This document shows, in pieces, positions 51,442 to 59,671 of a DNA stretch of 62,595 bases. This DNA is from Candidatus Culexarchaeum nevadense (GTDB lineage: Archaea; Thermoproteota; Methanomethylicia; Culexarchaeales; Culexarchaeaceae). The stretch covers positions 1-62,595 of the forward strand of contig JANZKA010000004.1 of NCBI GenBank assembly GCA_025060975.1, in the 5' to 3' direction. The notes beneath the pieces are model-generated. The model was not told the origin of the DNA. It did not search any database and saw only the letters and a list, made by a program, of their open reading frames with translations. The translations under genes were made by a program, and so were the position numbers. Each line of letters opens with the position of its first letter. Positions within the stretch are counted from its first letter, which is position 1.

Positions 51442-52307
51442 CCTCGCTTAATGAAGTTTAGCTTAGAAGATGCTAATGTAAATCGATACAGAAGACCTGT
51501 GAGGTCTTTTATTTTATCGATATCAATGTTTCTTGATTTCTCGTCAATCATTGATGAAACAGATGACAGAAACTTTACTACTGCTTCATCAATATTATAG
51601 AGATATCCCATACAACCTCTACATGGAGTATTAACCTTTATACATCTAGCATCACAACCAGTTCTAGTTATAGGTCCAAGACAGAGCACTCCCTCTTCTA
51701 AGAAGCATTTATTTGGTGTGATAGGTTCAAGAGAAAATCTTTTAATGTTTCTTATAACCTTATCTTCGCTAGTATTTAGTGGGCATTCATTGCATACACT
51801 TTTATCAGGTAGTATTAGAGGTTCACCTTTCAATAAATGCTCGAACAATTTGATGATTAAGTTTTTAGGTGGTGGGCATCCTGGGATAGCGATATCAATA
51901 TTAACAAACTCGGCAATAGATTTAACATTCTCAATCAATTTAGGCATATCGTAATTATCAAGAGAAATTTTGGGTGAATAAATATCATTTATAACGCTTT
52001 GAATATTTTGTAGGTTTAATAATCCGGGTATACCTCCATAGCAAGCACAGCTTCCCAAAGCCACAAGCACTTTACTCTTTTTGTGCCAACGCAACAGCTT
52101 ATTTATATCTTCATGAAAACGTACGTTTCCAGTTACTATCCCAACGTCAACATGATCTGGTTCTTCAAAGTCAGCTAATAATGGGGAATATATTATTTCA
52201 AAATTGTTAAAAAGATCGTCGTTAACACGCCATGCATCAAGTAATGCATTCTCACATCCACTACATCCAATCAATGGAAAGATAGCTAAAGTTAACTTAG
52301 TATTCAT
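51438..52307 (-). CDS. mvhG: [NiFe]-hydrogenase small subunit, F420-non-reducing (MvhG) type
   Basis: FPLIGCSGCENALLDAW; VALGSCACYGGIPG; IPGCPPP; additional FeS cysteines. Confidence 0.93.
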   Translation of the reverse strand: MNTKLTLAIFPLIGCSGCENALLDAWRVNDDLFNNFEIIYSPLLADFEEPDHVDVGIVTGNVRFHEDINKLLRWHKKSKVLVALGSCACYGGIPGLLNLQNIQSVINDIYSPKISLDNYDMPKLIENVKSIAEFVNIDIAIPGCPPPKNLIIKLFEHLLKGEPLILPDKSVCNECPLNTSEDKVIRNIKRFSLEPITPNKCFLEEGVLCLGPITRTGCDARCIKVNTPCRGCMGYLYNIDEAVVKFLSSVSSMIDEKSRNIDIDKIKDLTGLLYRFTLASSKLNFIKRG

Positions 52308-52310
52308 TGT

Positions 52311-52739
52311 TTACAACCTCACATATTTAATTTCACATGGACCAAGCTTAATTACCTTATAAATGAAATCGTCAACTATATTAGCAAACCGATTACCTTC
52401 ACCAGCAGAAGCCCAATCTATATGTAATCTATCCGGATTTATACCCATTTCCTGTAAGAATTTTTTCAAAAAATTCACTTTCATTTTAGCTTTATAGTTT
52501 CCATTTATATAATGACAGTCCCCAAGATGACACCCTACAATCAAAACACCATCCGCACCATGTTGAAATGCGTATAATATATGTATTGGGTCAACGCGTC
52601 CACTACACATAACTCTTACTATTCTCAGATTTGAAGAGTAAGTTTTCCTTAAATTGCCAGCTAAATCTGCAGCTGCATAACCACACCAATTACATAAAAA
52701 CCCAATTATTTTAGGTCTGAAAACCCCCACTTTCTGCAA
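52311..52739 (-). CDS. mvhD: Methyl-viologen-reducing hydrogenase delta subunit (MvhD)
   Basis: GFLCNWCGYAAADLAGNLR..VRVMCSGRVDPIHILYAFQHGADGVLIVGCHLGDCHYINGNYKA. Confidence 0.95.
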   Translation of the reverse strand: MQKVGVFRPKIIGFLCNWCGYAAADLAGNLRKTYSSNLRIVRVMCSGRVDPIHILYAFQHGADGVLIVGCHLGDCHYINGNYKAKMKVNFLKKFLQEMGINPDRLHIDWASAGEGNRFANIVDDFIYKVIKLGPCEIKYVRL

Positions 52740-53277
52740 GAAGTTTCATCCCATAATTGTATCCTTCACGTAATGCTTTTAAATTTACTTCTTCAGAACC
52801 TTTTGGGACACTATCTAAAATAGCCTTCTCTAAAGCACTGTATGAGACAATACTTGTTAATGCACATAAGGCACCTAGAATAACTATATTTGCAACGATC
52901 CTCCTACCGATTGTCGTCGCTATTCTCGTGGCAGGCACCTTGTATATTCTAACATTTTTTCGAGGCAACTCCTCTATTTTTACAAGATCCTCATCTACTA
53001 TTATTATCCCGTTTTCACATACATGATCCTTGTAATAATTGTAAGCGTCTTGAGATAGAGCAATTAATACGTTATTTGAAGTTATGTATGGGTAATCAAT
53101 GTCATCATCGGATATTATTATGTCAGTTTTAGACCTACTACCTCTAGCTTCAGGTCCATAAGACTCCGTTTGAACAACATTCTTATTATCAAATATTGCC
53201 GAAGCCTTTCCGAGAATGTACCCAGCTAGAAGAATTCCTTGTCCTCCAAGCCCAGAGATACGTACCTCCCACCTCAT
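52711..53277 (-). CDS. korG: 2-oxoacid (2-oxoglutarate-type):ferredoxin oxidoreductase gamma subunit
   Basis: RISGLGGQGILLAGYILGKASAIFDNKNVVQTESYGPEARGSRSKTDIIIS. Confidence 0.92.
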   Translation of the reverse strand: MRWEVRISGLGGQGILLAGYILGKASAIFDNKNVVQTESYGPEARGSRSKTDIIISDDDIDYPYITSNNVLIALSQDAYNYYKDHVCENGIIIVDEDLVKIEELPRKNVRIYKVPATRIATTIGRRIVANIVILGALCALTSIVSYSALEKAILDSVPKGSEEVNLKALREGYNYGMKLLAESGGFQT

Positions 53278-53283
53278 GAACAG

Positions 53284-54156
53284 TTAACCTCCGGAAACTA
53301 TTGATTTAAGTTCAAGACCACTTTGCTCTTTAATAATTCTATAAAGTTCTTTAACGAGCTCTGGCCTATCTCTATCTATGAACTCTCCAACTATTATTTT
53401 TTTGTCTTTGTCTATATCGACTAATGCGGGATCTATCCCATTTTTAATCACACTATTTTGAAGCAAATATTTTAAAACTTCCGATGGTCCTCCAAGCCTA
53501 TTATATCTTGCATACAAGGTAATACATGGAGCAATTACTTCAATAAAGGAGAAACCTGATTTCTGAAGAGCCTTCTTTATAGTTTTTATTAGAGCAAATG
53601 GTTGGGCAATAGTCCATCTAGCAACAAAAACTGCACCAGCAGCGGTAGCAAGGTAGGGCAAGTTAAATGGATGCTCAATATTACCATATGGTGTAGTTGT
53701 TGTTACCGATTGAAAGGGAGTGGTGGGACCAACCTGTCCTCCGGTCATACCATAGTTGAAATTATTTACGCATATCACAAGCAAATCCACGTTTCTTCTC
53801 GCTGCATGTATAAAATGATTTCCACCAATAGCGAATAAATCACCATCCCCACTAATAACTACAACCTTTAGATTAGGTTTAACTATTTTCACTCCCATAG
53901 CAATAGGTATAGCGCGTCCATGTGTGGTGTGAAAAGAATCAAGTGCAACATAGTTAGCTATCCTCCCAGTACAACCTATACCTGAAACGACAACAACGTT
54001 GTTTAAATCAATATTAGATTCAATTAGTGCCCTTAAGTAACAGTTCAGAACAATTCCTATGCCACAACCGGGACACCATATATGTGGCATCCGCTCTGAT
54101 AATATGAGATTATCCAATGGATGAGTCTCCTCATGATCTTCAAAATTCATCTTCAT
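53284..54156 (-). CDS. korB: 2-oxoacid (2-oxoglutarate-type):ferredoxin oxidoreductase beta subunit
   Basis: HIWCPGCGIGIVLNCYLRAL; GIGCTGRIANY; SGDGDLFAIGGNHFIHAARRN; NNFNYGMTGGQ. Confidence 0.93.
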   Translation of the reverse strand: MKMNFEDHEETHPLDNLILSERMPHIWCPGCGIGIVLNCYLRALIESNIDLNNVVVVSGIGCTGRIANYVALDSFHTTHGRAIPIAMGVKIVKPNLKVVVISGDGDLFAIGGNHFIHAARRNVDLLVICVNNFNYGMTGGQVGPTTPFQSVTTTTPYGNIEHPFNLPYLATAAGAVFVARWTIAQPFALIKTIKKALQKSGFSFIEVIAPCITLYARYNRLGGPSEVLKYLLQNSVIKNGIDPALVDIDKDKKIIVGEFIDRDRPELVKELYRIIKEQSGLELKSIVSGG

Positions 54157-55288
54157 TCACCTCATATATCAAATTCAATATTTCATTGGGTGTGTGGGGA
54201 TCCCCTCCCATTTTGGGAAGGAAGAAAACGGGTTTACCTTGAACGCATCTTTCAACCTCTCTAACTATTTGACCATAATTCATCTCAACTACAATGAAAG
54301 CTTTGGCATGCTTTGCATACTCGAGGAATTTTCGTTGGGGAAAAGGCCATAGTGTTATCAATCTACATAAACCAACTTTTAACCCTTTCTCTCTAGCAAT
54401 ACGTACAGCTCTTAGAGAAGATCTAGCTGGCGCACCATAAGCTACTACGATAATTTCAGCGTCTTCCATGAATCTTTCATCAATTTTTATGATTTTCTCA
54501 GAGTTTAATCGTATCTTATCACATAACCTCTTAACCAATTTCCAATGAACCCCAGGATCGACTGACGAAGGAAATCCACTAAAGTCGTGAGTTAAACCAG
54601 TAACATGTATTTTAAACCCCTCACCAAAACAAGCCATCGGAGGAACTAAATCTTCATCTGGCTTAAAAGGTAAAAAAGACTCTTTTGATAAGGGTTTTTT
54701 GCGATTAACTATTTCAACTTCTTCTGGCAACTTAATAACAACTTTTTCTCTCATATGACCCACGATTTCATCTGCTAGGAGAACAACAGGAGTTCTGAAT
54801 TTTTCAGCTAAGTTAAATGCTTCAATGGTTAAATCAAACATTTCTTGAACAGAAAATGGAGATAAAGCTATTATTTCATAATCGCCATGACTACCCCATT
54901 TAGCTTGCATTACATCTCCTTGACTCGCACGTGTGGGTTGACCTGTACTTGGTCCGCCGCGCATCACGTTAACTATCACTATCGGCGTTTCAGTCATGAA
55001 GGCTAATCCTATGTTTTCCATGAATAAACTCATGCCAGGACCACTTGTAGCAGTCATTGCTTTAGCTCCAGCGTAAGATGCCCCTATTATTAATGCTATA
55101 GAAGAAAGTTCATCTTCCATTTGTATGAATACACCACCTACCTGTGGAAGTCTAATAGCAAGTCTCTCAGCAATTTCAGTAGATGGAGTTATTGGATAAC
55201 CAGCAAAAACTCTACAACCAGCAACTATAGCTCCCTCAGCACAAGCTTCATCACCTTGCATAAAGAAAGGTCCGTGTAAAAATCGCAT
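54140..55288 (-). CDS. korA: 2-oxoacid (2-oxoglutarate-type):ferredoxin oxidoreductase alpha subunit
   Basis: MQGDEACAEGAIVAGCRVFAGYPITPSTEIAERLA; MEDELSSIALIIGASYAGAKAMTATSGPGMSLFMENIGLA. Confidence 0.93.
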   Translation of the reverse strand: MRFLHGPFFMQGDEACAEGAIVAGCRVFAGYPITPSTEIAERLAIRLPQVGGVFIQMEDELSSIALIIGASYAGAKAMTATSGPGMSLFMENIGLAFMTETPIVIVNVMRGGPSTGQPTRASQGDVMQAKWGSHGDYEIIALSPFSVQEMFDLTIEAFNLAEKFRTPVVLLADEIVGHMREKVVIKLPEEVEIVNRKKPLSKESFLPFKPDEDLVPPMACFGEGFKIHVTGLTHDFSGFPSSVDPGVHWKLVKRLCDKIRLNSEKIIKIDERFMEDAEIIVVAYGAPARSSLRAVRIAREKGLKVGLCRLITLWPFPQRKFLEYAKHAKAFIVVEMNYGQIVREVERCVQGKPVFFLPKMGGDPHTPNEILNLIYEVNEDEF

Positions 55289-55648
55289 TAAAAGGACACC
55301 ATTAAAGTAATTTTCAAATAATTTGCTATTAAAGATTCCTATTCAATAAAGATTATAATGAAAACATCAGTTTGTATTGAAAAATAAATTACTTGAGTAA
55401 AAACTAGAAAACTTTCCATAATATTATATAAACGTAAAATTGTACAAATGAAAATGTTCTTGAGACTTTTTCTTTTTAATCCATAATGCTAAAATGACAC
55501 ATACACTTAACAGAATTTTATCAGAGTTATTGTACGTAAATGTTAATTAAAATCTTTGACAAAACCCAGAGGGATAAAGCAAGATAATCAAAAGTTTAGC
55601 TTCATTTACTTTTTAATATCATCATTAACAAACATTCATCAATATTGG

Positions 55649-55766
55649 TGCGGGGGGTGGGATTTGAACCCACGAACCCCTTCGGGACGGGATTTCTTAC
55701 ATCTATGCCCTATTCAATTTATTGGTCTTAAGTCCCGCGCCTTTGTCCTGGCTTGGCTACCCCCGC
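55649..55766 (-). tRNA. tRNA-Leu(UAA) with 33-nt intron (55694..55726)
   Basis: Reverse strand CGGGA-CTTAAG|ACCAATAAATTGAATAGGGCATAGATGTAAGAA|A-TCCCG; BHB CTTA/TAAG with bulges AGA and AAA. Confidence 0.92.
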
Positions 55767-55780
55767 ATGTATATTTGTGG

Positions 55781-55909
55781 TCCCGCCGGCCGGATTTGAA
55801 CCGGCGCCCCTCCGGTTTCTACGGCTGACACACACTCATCTTTTGCTCATTAACATCATGTGTGCGCATTACGCTACAGCCGGATGCTCTACCACTGAGC
55901 TACGGCGGG
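55781..55909 (-). tRNA. tRNA-Tyr(GUA) with 57-nt intron (55817..55873), CCA encoded
   Basis: Reverse strand CCCGCCG acceptor (C1-G72), TCCGG-CTGTAG|C...GTAGAA|A-CCGGA, T-arm GCCGGTTCAAATCCGGC, ACCA end. Confidence 0.9.
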
Positions 55910-55965
55910 ACTCTATATAATTATTTTTATATTAAGTTTTCTTTAAATTTTTTCTTTATGTTTGG

Positions 55966-56063
55966 CGGGCCCGGCGGGATTTGAACCCGCGACCCCCGAC
56001 TTAGAAGGCCGGTTCGAGCCTCATTCATGTGAGGTTGCTCTGTCCATGCTGAGCTACGGGCCC
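55966..56063 (-). tRNA. tRNA-Arg(UCU) with ~21-23-nt non-canonical intron at the D-arm/anticodon-arm junction (within 56013..56036)
   Basis: Reverse strand GGGCCCGTAGCTCAGCATGGACAGAGC-[AACCTCACATGAATGAGGCTCGAA]-CCGGCCTTCTAAGTCGG...; normal 7-nt loop CTTCTAA; intron-like GAGC/GCTC helix with bulges AAC and GAA. Confidence 0.88.
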
Positions 56064-56108
56064 CTTTTCACTCATTATTTTATAATAGGATACAAATTAA
56101 AATTATCG

Positions 56109-56426
56109 TTAATTATGCAATGTTTGAACCCACTTTATAAATTCTTCAATATTGTTGAATATCTTCTCTTTTTCATGTTCATATTTGCTCCCTTTTAATT
56201 TTACTTCTACTTTTTCTAATTCGAAGGTCGTTAGTATTTCATGTGGCATCTTTGAACCGAAGGCTTTTTGCCACGGAACAATCTCAAAATTCTTATTCTT
56301 TGCACATACCATACCATTTATGCACAATATATATCTCAAGTTTTTAAAGAAGAAATTTATACTCAAATGTGTCTTTTTCGCTGTGAGGTATATTTTCTGA
56401 AAATCTTCTCTTCTAAGGACGGGCAT
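56109..56426 (-). CDS. Hypothetical protein
   Basis: 105 aa ORF filling the gap upstream of a tRNA gene; no family recognised. Confidence 0.45.
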   Translation of the reverse strand: MPVLRREDFQKIYLTAKKTHLSINFFFKNLRYILCINGMVCAKNKNFEIVPWQKAFGSKMPHEILTTFELEKVEVKLKGSKYEHEKEKIFNNIEEFIKWVQTLHN

Positions 56427-56434
56427 CTCATTTA

Positions 56435-57748
56435 TTATTTAGAGGTTTTAATCATATTAATAGCTTCTTCTATACTCACTTTATATTGCTCCCCCTTATT
56501 GAGGTCTTTCAATGTTATCTTCTCCTCCTTCACTTCGGTACTACCGATTATGATGGCGTAATCAAAGTTTCTTGCATTTGCATATGATAAGGCTTTCTTC
56601 AAATCTCTTCCCATAACTTCCACTTCTACCGGTATATCAAACCCTCTTAAATTTGATGCTATCTTTATAGCATAAGGGACAAATTCTCGTGAAAGTGGAA
56701 TCACTATTGTTTTTCTATGTTTTTCTGTACGTATCTCTATTTTTTCTTCGTTTAATGCTAGTATTATTCTGTCAATTCCTGGAGCATAACCGACAGCTGG
56801 AGTTGGGGGTCCACCAAACAATTCTATTAGAGTATCATATCTCCCGCCGCCTCCTAAAGCAAGCCTATTATTTTTTGATGAAAAACATTCAAAAATTATT
56901 CCAGTGTAGTACTCTAGTCCTCTTGCAAATCCCAAATCTAAAAGTATCGGTATTTTAAGTTCAGATTTCTCTAACAAGCTAAGTATTTCTTTTAGATTTA
57001 GAAGTGCTTCCATTGCAAGTGAATATTTACATATATATTGTTCAGCACTGTCAATTATCTGATTTATATTATTTCCCTTTAAGTTTATTACTTCTCTAAT
57101 AATATTTAAGCATTCATCCGTCACATTTTCTGATTTTAACAATTGTATTGCCTCATCATATCTTGTTTTATCAAATAATCCCAGTATTCTGTTTTGAACT
57201 ATTTCTGGTACTTTTTCAGAGTTTAAAATTCCTTTTATAATCCCAACATGGTTTAATTTTATATAGTAATCTGAGAATCCCAAGCGTTTCATGAGTGTAC
57301 TTGCAATATTCAGTATTTCAACGTCTGCCTCGGGATTAGAAGACCCTATAAGTTCAAAACCTCCTTGCCAAAATTCTCTATACCTACCGTACTGAGGTTC
57401 ATCATATCTGAAGCAATTTGCTATATATCCTAGTCGAATAGGTTTCTGAAAAGAAAGCATGTGGTTTATATAAAATCTTGCAACTGAAGGGGTAATTTCT
57501 GGCCTTAATGCAACTTCTCTCCCCCCCATATCAATGAACTTATACATTCTATGCCTGAGCTCTTCTCCTGCTTTCTTTTCGAAAAGGGAAAATGCTTCTA
57601 TAGTAGGTGTCATTATTTCTTGATATCCATATAGTTTAAATATCTCCCTTATAACTGAAATTACGTACTTTAATTTTTCAACGTCTTCAGGTAGTAAATC
57701 TCGCAACCCTCTAAGAACTTTAAATCTCCTTTTACTCATAGTATCCAC
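56435..57748 (-). CDS. hisS: Histidyl-tRNA synthetase
   Basis: KVLRGLRDLLPEDVEKL; ALRPEITPSVARFY; FRYDEPQYGRYREFWQGGFELIG; GGGGRYDTLIELFGG. Confidence 0.96.
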   Translation of the reverse strand: MDTMSKRRFKVLRGLRDLLPEDVEKLKYVISVIREIFKLYGYQEIMTPTIEAFSLFEKKAGEELRHRMYKFIDMGGREVALRPEITPSVARFYINHMLSFQKPIRLGYIANCFRYDEPQYGRYREFWQGGFELIGSSNPEADVEILNIASTLMKRLGFSDYYIKLNHVGIIKGILNSEKVPEIVQNRILGLFDKTRYDEAIQLLKSENVTDECLNIIREVINLKGNNINQIIDSAEQYICKYSLAMEALLNLKEILSLLEKSELKIPILLDLGFARGLEYYTGIIFECFSSKNNRLALGGGGRYDTLIELFGGPPTPAVGYAPGIDRIILALNEEKIEIRTEKHRKTIVIPLSREFVPYAIKIASNLRGFDIPVEVEVMGRDLKKALSYANARNFDYAIIIGSTEVKEEKITLKDLNKGEQYKVSIEEAINMIKTSK

Positions 57749-58577
57749 CTATAAGTACTGCAATCAAAGCTAAAAGCATATATATTAACATTCTATTTTT
57801 ACTTTTCAGAACAGACTTTACATCATATTTTCTTAATAGCGTATACGACTCATAAATCAATCCAATAACTGGGAAAACGATTATTAATAGGTAATAGAGG
57901 GAAACCCATGAATACAGGACCGGTATAAACACAATTGGTATGGATATCGTGAAGAAAACTATGGCAACGAGAATTGCGGTTCTGTTTCCATATACGCGTG
58001 CAATTGATCGTACATCCCTTTTTATATCACCTTCTACATCAGCTATTCCTTTAATCACTTCTCTTCCAGTATTTACAAGAAATGCAACTAGGGAGAAAAC
58101 ATTTAGCAAAACACTTTCCCCAGAAACAGCATAGTTTCCAAAGAGAAAGGGCACCGCCACACAAAAACTAACCATAAAGTTTCCTATTAGTCCATATTTT
58201 TTGAACCGCATATTATAGATTAGTGATATAAGTAGGGAGATTATTGCTATTACAAAGCAATATATATTTATTAAGTATGCTGAAATTATCCCAGCCCCAG
58301 TTAATAACGCACCGTAACTCCAAGCTTCTTTAATTGATACTAATCCGCTTGGTATAGGTCTATTTGGAGCATTTATGATGTCGATCTCTCTATCATAAAT
58401 GTCATTAATTATCATGGAAGCTGCAGTTAAGAAAAATCCTGATCCAAAACCACATAACAATATTTTAAAAGGAGGAAGAGATTTTAATGCTATAATTTCA
58501 CTGAAAACTACACCGAGCCCCATCATTATCGAGTTTATAGGCCTAATTATTTTAACATATGCCAACATTTTGTTCAA
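57732..58577 (-). CDS. UbiA-family prenyltransferase, likely digeranylgeranylglyceryl phosphate synthase
   Basis: NDIYDREIDIINAPNRPIPSGLVS and VEGDIKRDVRSIARVYG aspartate motifs; multiple TM helices. Confidence 0.9.
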   Translation of the reverse strand: MNKMLAYVKIIRPINSIMMGLGVVFSEIIALKSLPPFKILLCGFGSGFFLTAASMIINDIYDREIDIINAPNRPIPSGLVSIKEAWSYGALLTGAGIISAYLINIYCFVIAIISLLISLIYNMRFKKYGLIGNFMVSFCVAVPFLFGNYAVSGESVLLNVFSLVAFLVNTGREVIKGIADVEGDIKRDVRSIARVYGNRTAILVAIVFFTISIPIVFIPVLYSWVSLYYLLIIVFPVIGLIYESYTLLRKYDVKSVLKSKNRMLIYMLLALIAVLIGGYYE

Positions 58578-59104
58578 GTAAACACCTCGCTTACCTTATA
58601 ATATGCAACCTCACATTGCCCATTTACTATTGCTAAAACCATTTCTTTTTTTAAACTCTTTGCTGTTGCCACGATTTCTTTTAATTCATTTAAACTTATT
58701 GGTTTTCCTTCAACAACTCCATATACTATAATGTTTGCAGGATTCTTTCCCACTTCAGCTCCTTTCTCATATACTCTAAACGATGTACCCCCAAATCCAC
58801 TTTTTACGATGTACCCTCTTCTACGAAGATCAGAATAAATTACGTATTTTATCCATACTTCAGGGTCGTATCTCAAGAAGTAATGTAGTAACTCGTTGAA
58901 CGATAAGAGTCTATTATCTAAATAAACTTTTATTTTTCCATTCTCAACAAGATATAAAGTTTCAACAGGGAGAAGTGTCAATCTCCCTTCATGGAGTTCC
59001 CCATAAAACCCCATTTTCCACAAATGTTCAGCATCTCTACCGTATACCACTGTTTTCTCATTAATCAAAATAGCTATTGGCACTTCACTATCCATAAATA
59101 TCAC
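58574..59104 (-). CDS. endA: tRNA-splicing endonuclease family protein (EndA-like; catalytic His not evident)
   Basis: KYVIYSDLRRRGYIVKSGFGGTSFRVYEKGAE...ELKEIVATAKSLKKEMVLAIVNGQCEVAYYKV. Confidence 0.85.
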   Translation of the reverse strand: MIFMDSEVPIAILINEKTVVYGRDAEHLWKMGFYGELHEGRLTLLPVETLYLVENGKIKVYLDNRLLSFNELLHYFLRYDPEVWIKYVIYSDLRRRGYIVKSGFGGTSFRVYEKGAEVGKNPANIIVYGVVEGKPISLNELKEIVATAKSLKKEMVLAIVNGQCEVAYYKVSEVFT

Positions 59105-59128
59105 GATATACGAATAAATATAATAAGA

Positions 59129-59671
59129 ATGGGGAATATAAATAAAGCTGAAGAAATCGTTGCGGGGATAAATAGATTTCTTGAAGGGTTCAAGAAAGCA
59201 GTTATCATGGGTATTGGAAACGAGTTGAGAGGAGATGATGCAGCTGGTTTAAAGGTTATTGAATTATTGAATGAGAAAATTAAAAAATGGGACTATGCAG
59301 ATAACTTTGGTTTGATAATGTTGTTAAATTGCGGCATGGTTCCAGAAAATTTTCTTGGTAAAATTGAAGCGTTCTCTCCTTCCCATATAATTATAATCGA
59401 TGCAGTAGAAATGAGTAAACCACCTGGCACCATTGGCATCTTCAGACGAGAGGATCTTCTACATTCAACAACAATATCAACACACAACATTTCACCTGAA
59501 ATCTTATTTGCATACTTTGAGGAAATCGTTGGGGCAAAAGTTTTATTGGTAGGTATTCAACCTAAAATTCTAGATTTTTATGAAGGATTATCTCAAGAAG
59601 TATATAAATCAGTTGAGCTTATCGCAAATGTTATATGGAGGGTGATCATCGCATATGGGAAAACTACCTAG
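59129..59671 (+). CDS. Hydrogenase maturation protease (HycI family)
   Basis: VIMGIGNELRGDDAAGLKVIELL; IIIIDAVEMSKPPGTI; STHNISPEIL; VLLVGIQPK; start set at MGNINKAEEI. Confidence 0.92.
   Translation: MGNINKAEEIVAGINRFLEGFKKAVIMGIGNELRGDDAAGLKVIELLNEKIKKWDYADNFGLIMLLNCGMVPENFLGKIEAFSPSHIIIIDAVEMSKPPGTIGIFRREDLLHSTTISTHNISPEILFAYFEEIVGAKVLLVGIQPKILDFYEGLSQEVYKSVELIANVIWRVIIAYGKTT

Noticed and set aside
55556-56198. ORFs reading WDLNPRTPSGRDFLHL..., RRPDLNRRPSGF and MAGPAGFEPATPDLEG
   Set aside because: Antisense translations of the tRNA-Leu, tRNA-Tyr and tRNA-Arg genes
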